Below, in pieces: positions 58,434 through 64,000 of a DNA stretch of 64,000 nt (position 1 is its first letter; each line of letters begins with the position of its first letter). The stretch is from the NCBI RefSeq assembly GCF_000379065.1, contig NZ_KB900614.1, forward strand, positions 518,421-582,420, given 5' to 3'. The position numbers and the translations under genes were made by a program. This stretch comes from Salinispora mooreana (GTDB taxonomy: Bacteria; Actinomycetota; Actinomycetes; Mycobacteriales; Micromonosporaceae). The notes under the pieces are model-generated. The model had not been told where the DNA came from, ran no database searches, and saw nothing but the letters and a program-made list of their open reading frames with translations.

Positions 58434-58967
58434 ATGAGCACCTCCACTCGCCCACCAACAGGCACCTCATCAGTACGCGGGCCGCGACCGAGAGTATTCC
58501 TCCGACGCACTCGGTCGCCACCCCCTGGGATGAGCAATTCTTGGGGTTCGAATACCAGGCCACTCTTATCCGAATATTTCACCCTCCGGTTACGGAGCTG
58601 CCTTTTAACTGAAACAGCCCCCAATCCGACCATCTCCCATCCGAGAACAGCTCACAACCCGAATAGTTCTCAACCCGAACAGCTCTCAACCCAAACAGTC
58701 AAGGGCCAGAGTGCCCGAGACCCGAATCAGTCACGGCCCAATGTAGCGGCCCGATGCGACGAAACGCGGAGACCTCGGCCGCCCGGCGTGGTCGCTGGCA
58801 GGGGTTCCTCCGCCGGCCCACCACCGCTCGTCGCGCCGACACTTCGGGTCGAGAACCATCCGGGCCGGGTGAGCCGCCCTCACCCCACCACCAGCGACAG
58901 TGGGAGGCATGACCAATCCGAACGTGCCGACCTGGTCGGCACGCGGCAACTGTTGGGTGGTGCGGTG
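58434..58967. other. Gene-free region with tandem repeats
   Basis: About 534 bases between divergent STAS and DsbA-like genes. Contains the tandem repeat at 58645-58692 and a less GC-rich stretch (58540-58700). Open frames run through it, including one continuous with the DsbA-like gene, but it has low codon quality and I favour the ATG at 58968 as start. Confidence 0.5.
58645..58692 (+). repeat. Three tandem 16-base repeats
   Basis: Copies GAACAGCTCACAACCC (58645-58660), GAATAGTTCTCAACCC (58661-58676) and GAACAGCTCTCAACCC (58677-58692), followed by a partial AAACAGTC. Exact 16-base spacing. They lie in the divergent region before the DsbA-like gene and could be operator repeats. Confidence 0.85.
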
Positions 58968-59516
58968 ATGACGACCCCACACCAGGTCACCCCACTCCTC
59001 CGAACCCCGGTGACGGAGAGCGACCACGTACGGGGACCGGTGGACGCGCCGGTGACGCTCGTCGAGTACGCGGACTTCCAGTGCCAGTTCTGCGGGGTGG
59101 CCTACGCCAACCTCACCGAACTGCTCCGCCAGCGGGCCGACACGGTCCGGCTGGTCTACCGACACTTCCCGATCTCCAACCTGCACCCGTACGCGGAGAA
59201 CGCTGCCCATGCCACCGAGGCAGCCGGCGCCCGGGGACGGTTCTGGGAGATGCACGACTGGTTGTACGAACACCAGGACCAGCTCGACCCCGTGCACCTC
59301 TCACTCAGCGTCGGACAGCTCGGCCTCTCCGCCGCCGAAATCGACGCCGAGACCGAAGAGCAGACCTACGGCGACCGGGTCCGGCGAGACTTCGTCGGCG
59401 GTATCCGCAGTGGCGTGGAGGCCGTCCCGACCCTGTTCGTCAACGGTGCCCGACACAACGGCGGGTACGACCTCGCCGACCTGCTGGCAGCGGTTGACGC
59501 CGCCTGCCGGGAATGA
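58968..59516 (+). CDS. DsbA-like thioredoxin-fold oxidoreductase
   Basis: A 182-residue thioredoxin-fold protein. Active site CQFC (Cys39-Cys42) after VTLVEYADFQ, matching DsbA/thioredoxin_4 proteins. Later VRLVYRHFPISNLHPYAENA, FWEMHDWLYEHQDQL, and the cis-Pro loop GVEAVPTLFVNGARHNGGYD. ATG at 58968; a GTG one codon upstream is possible. No signal peptide, so it is probably cytoplasmic or transported some other way. It likely makes or isomerises disulfides. Confidence 0.9.
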   Translation: MTTPHQVTPLLRTPVTESDHVRGPVDAPVTLVEYADFQCQFCGVAYANLTELLRQRADTVRLVYRHFPISNLHPYAENAAHATEAAGARGRFWEMHDWLYEHQDQLDPVHLSLSVGQLGLSAAEIDAETEEQTYGDRVRRDFVGGIRSGVEAVPTLFVNGARHNGGYDLADLLAAVDAACRE

Positions 59517-59581
59517 CCGGCGCGCTGCGCCGGTGCTGGCCCGGACGGAACCGCGAGCCGGACGCGGTCTGGGACCGCCGC

Positions 59582-62410
59582 TCAGATCAGCCGCAGATCC
59601 CGAGCCCGGCGGACGGCCTCACGGCGGCGGGTGGCGTCGAGTTTGCGATAGATGTTGCGTACGTGCGTCTTCACCGTGTTGATCGACAACGACAGCTCGG
59701 CCGCTATCTCCACGTTGGAGAGGATGCTCTGCAGGTAGCGCAGGATGGTCACCTCGCGCTCGGTCAGCGGCTCGGCCAGCGCAGCCCCGGCAGGCCCGGC
59801 CCGTTCCTCCGGCTCCCCCGCCCCACGTACCAGCTCGCTCACCACCGACCAGTGGGCCGTACCGGAGTCCAGATGGGCTGCCAGCAGGTCCCCTGCCTCC
59901 GGGGCGCCGTGCGTGAACGGCCGCCGGATCCCCTCCACGCCGGCCAGGTCCAGGGCGACCTCCAGGATTCGGTGCGCCCGTCGGCCATCCCCCGCCCGCT
60001 CGGCCAGCACCGCGCTCAGCACCGCGGCTTCGACCCGCACCGGCAACGGCCAGTCCGCCGCCGTGGCCGTCTGCCAATCGGGCAGGACCCCCTCGGCCGC
60101 CCGGTCGGCTTCGGCCCGCAGCTCCACCCGAGCGAGGCCAACCGCGAGTTCGGGGTCCGCCCCGGCGAGCAGCGCCCGGGCGGTGTCCAGGTCACCCCGC
60201 GCCGCACGCAGGTCGGCCTCGGCAGCCCGCAGCCACCGGTCCAGCTCCCCCCGGGGAGCCCCCGGCTGCTCCCGGGCGGCGGCGAGCAATCGGTACCCAC
60301 CAGCAAGGTCACCGACGTCCCGTAACAGGTGGGATCGACACAACGCCATCACCGCCGCGGCAGCGGGCTCCACGGTCGCCGGCTCCGCCAACGCCAGATT
60401 CGCCGCCGCCTCCTCCGGCTGGTCCCGCAGCAGCGCCACCATGGCCAGCGCCAGGTACGCGTACCCGCAGTCGGTCCGGCAGGACCACCCCTGGCCGGGC
60501 GGGAGGGCGAGCGCGGAACGGGCCCCCGTCTCCGCCCGCCGCAGTTCACCGCGGATCGCGTGCAGCAGCGCCACCCGGCTGGCACCGGCCAGCTCGGTTC
60601 GCACCCATCCGGCGTTCCGGGCAGCCAGGGACGCCGCCGCAAGCTGTCGCTCCGCGCTGCACAGCTCGCCGGCGGCGACATCGACCAGGCCGAGCGCGGT
60701 GCCCGCCACAGCCCGCCCGTCGGCATCCTCGACGGTGGTGCCGCGCGGCTCGGTGACGGCCGAAGCGGCTGGGGGCCGGCCCTGTCCCCCGGCTGCCCGC
60801 GCCGCCGAGTGGGTGGCGAGCAACCGGGCGGCAGTGGCGCGCACCGCGGGAATGTCGTCGGACCAACGGACCACCGCGAGCTCCACCGCGGCGGCCAACC
60901 GCGCGAAGCGCTCCCGTCGGGGCACCGGCAGTTCACCCGCCGCCCCGGCCAAACGCAGATACCCCTCGGCGGCCGAGAGGTCCCCCGCGTATGCCCGCTC
61001 CGCCGCGCACGCCAGGGCCAGCTCCGGATCCCGCGCCACAGTCTCGACGGGTGGTGGCGGTGGCGCGACCGAACACTCCCGGTCGTACGGCGCCAGCTCC
61101 GGCCAGGTCGTCAGGAACAGCTCGGTGGCCCCGGCCCAGTCGCCGCCCACGAGCGCGTGCCGCAGGCCGTCGGCGGGCCGCCCGTTGTCGGCGTACCAAC
61201 TGGCGGCGCGCCGGTGCAGCTCCCGCACGTCACCGGCGGGCAGCCGGGTCAGCTCGTCGCGGAGCAGGTCGGCCAGGAGCGGATGGCAGTGGTACCAGGG
61301 GGGACGGCCGTCGTTGTGCCGCAGGACACCGCCAACGCCGGCCAACTCGGCCAGCCTCGCCCCGGTGTCCGAGCGACCGGTCACCGCATTGGCGAGGCCA
61401 GCACAGGCGGCGTTCGCCACCGCCGTGCTCCGCAGCAGCTCCCGATCACCCGGATCCAGCCCGCCAAGGATCTCCTCTCGCAGGTAGCCGGCGATGTCCG
61501 GCTGGTCGCCGCCGAGCTGCCCCACCCACCGGGCCGGGTCTGGCTGCCCGGGCAGGGCGAGCGCGGCGAACCGGAGCGCCGCCGGCCAACCACCGGTGCG
61601 CTCGCGCAGCCGCCGGACCCCCTCCGCCGGAAGGGCCGTCCCATGCGCGGTCAGCAGGTCGGCGACCTCGTCAGCGGTGAAGGCCAGGTCGTCTGGACCG
61701 AGTTCGGTCAGTTCGCCGGCCAGCCGCCACCGGTGCACCGCCAGCGGCACCCCGGCGCGCGCTGCGGCCACCAGACGCAGCCGCTGCTCACAGTGGCGGA
61801 GCAGGAACTCCAATCCGGCGATCGCCGCCGGGTCGGTGATCCGGTGCAGGTCGTCCAGGACCAGCAGCACCGGACGTTCCCGGGCGGCAAGTGCCGCGGC
61901 CAGTACCTCCAGTTGGTCTGGACGGGGCGGGCCGTCCAGCGCCGCCGATCGCTGCGGCCCCACCGCGGGCCACAGCGCCGCCGCCAGATACGACCAGAAA
62001 CGCTCGCCGTCGTCACCGGCCTCCACCGATACCCAACCCAGGTCCGGCCGGTCGCGGCCGGTCCCCCACTCCGACGGGTCCGGCTCCCCCGCCCCAACGC
62101 TCGTCGGCGACCCGGCACCGCCCCCGTTGGCAGCGCGGGTCACCGGACCGCCCCGCACCGGGTCGCCGCCGGTGGCGGCCTGATACCAGGAGGTGAGCAC
62201 CGTCGTCTTGCCCCAGCCCGCCGGCGCGGCGACAAGAGTCACCGGTACGGCGGTCCCCTCGTCGAGCCGCCGCAACAGCCGGGGCCGGAGCACCACCGGT
62301 CCGGGCAGTTGACCCGGGGTCAACCGGGAGGCCAGTAGTGGCGTGCCCGGCTCCGTGGCGACCGTGGTCTGCCGTCGCTCCTCCGGCATCGCCCCACCCC
62401 CATCGGACAC
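59582..62410 (-). CDS. Large LuxR-family (LAL/MalT-type) regulator
   Basis: A 942-residue regulator. The start may be the GTG at 62410 or the ATG at 62389. N-terminal ATPase: Walker A VAAPAGWGKTTVLTSW; Walker B VLLVLDDLHRI. Then a long helical repeat region (residues about 390-870). The C-terminus is a LuxR HTH: LTEREVTILRYLQSILSNVE, then IAAELSLSINTVKTHVRNIY and RKLDATRRREAVRRARDL. Activates genes for sugars or secondary metabolism in other actinobacteria. No clear neighbour target; the DsbA-like gene converges with it. Confidence 0.94.
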   Translation of the reverse strand: MSDGGGAMPEERRQTTVATEPGTPLLASRLTPGQLPGPVVLRPRLLRRLDEGTAVPVTLVAAPAGWGKTTVLTSWYQAATGGDPVRGGPVTRAANGGGAGSPTSVGAGEPDPSEWGTGRDRPDLGWVSVEAGDDGERFWSYLAAALWPAVGPQRSAALDGPPRPDQLEVLAAALAARERPVLLVLDDLHRITDPAAIAGLEFLLRHCEQRLRLVAAARAGVPLAVHRWRLAGELTELGPDDLAFTADEVADLLTAHGTALPAEGVRRLRERTGGWPAALRFAALALPGQPDPARWVGQLGGDQPDIAGYLREEILGGLDPGDRELLRSTAVANAACAGLANAVTGRSDTGARLAELAGVGGVLRHNDGRPPWYHCHPLLADLLRDELTRLPAGDVRELHRRAASWYADNGRPADGLRHALVGGDWAGATELFLTTWPELAPYDRECSVAPPPPPVETVARDPELALACAAERAYAGDLSAAEGYLRLAGAAGELPVPRRERFARLAAAVELAVVRWSDDIPAVRATAARLLATHSAARAAGGQGRPPAASAVTEPRGTTVEDADGRAVAGTALGLVDVAAGELCSAERQLAAASLAARNAGWVRTELAGASRVALLHAIRGELRRAETGARSALALPPGQGWSCRTDCGYAYLALAMVALLRDQPEEAAANLALAEPATVEPAAAAVMALCRSHLLRDVGDLAGGYRLLAAAREQPGAPRGELDRWLRAAEADLRAARGDLDTARALLAGADPELAVGLARVELRAEADRAAEGVLPDWQTATAADWPLPVRVEAAVLSAVLAERAGDGRRAHRILEVALDLAGVEGIRRPFTHGAPEAGDLLAAHLDSGTAHWSVVSELVRGAGEPEERAGPAGAALAEPLTEREVTILRYLQSILSNVEIAAELSLSINTVKTHVRNIYRKLDATRRREAVRRARDLRLI

Positions 62411-62916
62411 GTTCTCCCCCAGGTCCTGCCGTTACCCGGCCGGGTGGCGGTTCACCCCTTCCGGGGGAACCCGTTTCACCCAGGCTGAGCCGATGTTGGC
62501 AGGAAGGGCGTCAGACCTGGGGCGGAGGTGGTGACGGTCCACCGGCCGCCCAACGAGGTGCTGCCCGGCGGGCGACGGCCGGAGCCGCTTCGCCGACTCG
62601 GCCGCGCCATCCAGGTAGACAGCTAACCCGCACCCGCGGGCCGGGGCACCGAGTTGGCGGCGCGGATCCGTCCGACGGGGGGATGTGCTCGGGCACGAGT
62701 TCCTGGGCGAGGTCGTCGCGGTGGGGCCGCAGGTACACCGACACCGGGTCGGCGACCGGGTGGTGGTCAGCTCCACCTGGCCACCCACCGCTGCCGCTGG
62801 AGGAGGGGCGCGCGGGTACGCGCTGTGCCGGGACCGACAGGACGGCTGCGTCCGGACCGTCTTCAGTCCGGATTTACCCCCTGCCGGATGAGCGCCTCAG
62901 GTGGCAGACTCAGCGG
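62411..62916. other. Intergenic region with a dehydrogenase remnant
   Basis: About 506 bases between the LuxR and saccharopine-dehydrogenase-like genes. Apart from the zinc alcohol dehydrogenase fragment at 62670-62790 nothing is recognisable. Confidence 0.5.
62670..62790 (+). pseudogene. Remnant of a zinc-dependent alcohol/formaldehyde dehydrogenase
   Basis: In one frame the sequence reads RRGDVLGHEFLGEVVAVGPQ, then VHRHRVGDRVVVSS, the zinc-binding GHE region of FDH-like alcohol dehydrogenases. Upstream residues that should encode the N-terminus and the downstream catalytic part are absent or degenerate (after VVVSS comes a low-complexity Gly/Ala run). So it is a decayed fragment, not a working gene. 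Start and end are approximate. Confidence 0.8.
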
Positions 62917-64000
62917 ATGCCTCCGGAGCGGACGTACGACCTCGTCCTGTTCGGCGCCACCGGCTTCACCGGAAGCCTGACCGCCGAATACCTGGCCCGA
63001 CACGCGCCCCCGGAGCTGCGGTGGGCGCTGGCTGGGCGGAACCCGGACAAGCTCGCCGCCGTCCGGAGTCGACTCGCCGTTATCGATTCAGCCCTGGCTG
63101 AGCTGCCGCTGCTCACCGCCGATGTCACCGACTCCGCGTCACTGCTGACGGTGGCCGAGCACGCCCGGGTGGTCGCCTCCACGGTGGGCCCGTACACCCA
63201 CCACGGCGAGCCGCTGGTGGCCGCCTGCGCCGCGGCGGGCACCGACTACCTGGACATCACCGGCGAACCGGAGTTCGTCGACCTGATGTACGTACGACAC
63301 CACGAGACGGCGGTCCGCACCGGTGCCCGCCTGGTGCACACCTGCGGTTTCGACTCGATCCCGTACGACCTGGGTGTCTGGTTCACGCTCAAGCAGCTCC
63401 CGGCGGACGCGCCGATCAGCGTTGACGGCTTCGTCCGGGCTGGGGGACGCTTCTCCGGCGGCACGTACCGCTCGGTCCTGACCGCGTTCTCGCGGACCGG
63501 CGAGGCGAGCCGGGCCGCCGCGGCCCGGCGGGCGGTCGAGCCGCGACCGGAGGGCCGTCGGGCCCGGGCGGTGTCCGGCCGGACCGCCCGCTCCCCCGAG
63601 CTCGGCATGTGGGTGGTGCCGCTGCCGACGATCGACCCCCAGGTGGTACGCCGCTCGGCAGCCGCCCGCCCGGAGTACGGGCCGGACTTCCGCTACCGGC
63701 ACTTCGCGGCGGTACGGCGGCTACCGACCCTGCTCGCCGGGGCGGCCGGAATTGCCGCCGTGACGGGACTGGTAAAGCTGCCGCCGACCCGGCGATGGCT
63801 GTTCGGTCGGGTCAGCCCCGGGCAGGGCCCGAGCCCCGAACAACGGGCCCGCTCCTGGTTCCAGCTGCAGTTCCTCGCCGAGAGCGGCGGGCAACAGGTG
63901 CGCACCGAGGTGGCGGGCGGTGACCCTGGCTACGACGAGACAGCGAAGATGCTCGCCGAGTCGGCGCTCTGCCTCGCCCTGGACGATCTCCCCCCGACCA
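62917..64000 (+). CDS. Saccharopine-dehydrogenase-like (trans-acting enoyl reductase family) protein, 3' end cut by window
   Basis: The frame runs from ATG 62917 to the window end without a stop (361 codons visible). The N-terminus is a Rossmann fold: YDLVLFGATGFTGSLTAEYL, then VASTVGPYTHHGEPLVAACA and GTDYLDITGEPEFVDLMYV, followed by a TCGFDSIPYDLGVW segment. This matches the saccharopine dehydrogenase NADP-binding domain of the enoyl reductase family (mycobacterial Rv2449c and Rv2953 type). The C-terminal part, with LAESGGQQVRTEVAGGDPGY, runs off the edge. Role may be lipid-related; not certain. Confidence 0.88.
   Translation, partial: MPPERTYDLVLFGATGFTGSLTAEYLARHAPPELRWALAGRNPDKLAAVRSRLAVIDSALAELPLLTADVTDSASLLTVAEHARVVASTVGPYTHHGEPLVAACAAAGTDYLDITGEPEFVDLMYVRHHETAVRTGARLVHTCGFDSIPYDLGVWFTLKQLPADAPISVDGFVRAGGRFSGGTYRSVLTAFSRTGEASRAAAARRAVEPRPEGRRARAVSGRTARSPELGMWVVPLPTIDPQVVRRSAAARPEYGPDFRYRHFAAVRRLPTLLAGAAGIAAVTGLVKLPPTRRWLFGRVSPGQGPSPEQRARSWFQLQFLAESGGQQVRTEVAGGDPGYDETAKMLAESALCLALDDLPPT

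Noticed and set aside
58434..58967. N-terminal extension of the DsbA-like protein to 58434
   Set aside because: Would code across the 16-base repeats and a low-quality Ser/Pro/Arg-rich stretch; the ATG at 58968 fits the family length.
59745..62338. Very long + strand frames across the LuxR gene
   Set aside because: Ser/Arg/Ala-rich and Gln/Gly-rich antisense shadows of the 942-residue regulator.
1..64000. CRISPR arrays and insertion sequences
   Set aside because: No regularly spaced repeats with unique spacers and no transposase gene seen. The tandem repeats found are too short and lack spacers.

Overview
The window is GC-rich actinobacterial DNA. The chromosomal half keeps the order ahpE, DUF3052, aceE, PucR/FasR-type regulator, fabD, fabH, acpP, fabF, accD. 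Together with the LAL-type LuxR regulator and the protein repertoire this points to the Micromonosporaceae, most likely a Salinispora- or Micromonospora-like organism. That placement is inference from gene content, not a database result.

Positions 1 to about 30,500 are the right part of an integrated siphovirus-type prophage; its left end lies outside the window. From left to right it has: a replication and DNA-modification module (replicative ATPase C-terminus, PD-(D/E)XK nuclease, C5 methyltransferase); a PadR regulator with a membrane partner as a cargo cassette; the packaging and head genes (terminases, portal, minor capsid protein with a C-terminal acetyltransferase-like domain, scaffold, major capsid); head-tail connectors; the tail genes (major tail protein with an Ig-like domain, frameshifted assembly chaperones, tape measure, lectin-like tail proteins); and lysis genes (endolysin, holins). 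One anchored extracytoplasmic protein gene runs backwards inside the tail operon. Right of the lysis genes are leftward accessory genes: a PIN-domain protein with a 268-residue partner, a run of small zinc-motif proteins with a DUF397 protein, and an XRE/DUF5753, DUF6879 and small-protein lysogeny cassette. A tyrosine integrase closes the element next to a tRNA-Val(TAC) gene, the probable attachment site.

From about 30,550 onward the window is chromosome. Leftward genes encode a two-cysteine AhpE-like peroxiredoxin, a DUF3052 protein, a fused E1 alpha-beta 2-oxoacid dehydrogenase, a MarR regulator and a YjbQ protein. Rightward genes encode pyruvate dehydrogenase E1 (aceE) and a glutamyl-tRNA synthetase. 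The type II fatty-acid cluster follows (fasR, fabD, fabH, acpP, fabF, accD), which turns the acetyl-CoA made by AceE into malonyl-CoA and acyl chains. FabD carries an extra biotinyl/lipoyl-like domain without an attachment lysine, and a near-perfect palindrome overlaps the promoter upstream of fabD.

The rest is mixed: a lipoprotein, a GH3 hexosaminidase, DUF3145, a hydrolase, a UvrD-like helicase, a cation diffusion facilitator, a secreted cell-wall protein behind a recognisable c-di-AMP (ydaO) riboswitch, a STAS protein, a DsbA-like protein, a large LuxR/LAL regulator, a decayed zinc alcohol dehydrogenase and the start of a saccharopine-dehydrogenase-like gene cut by the window end.
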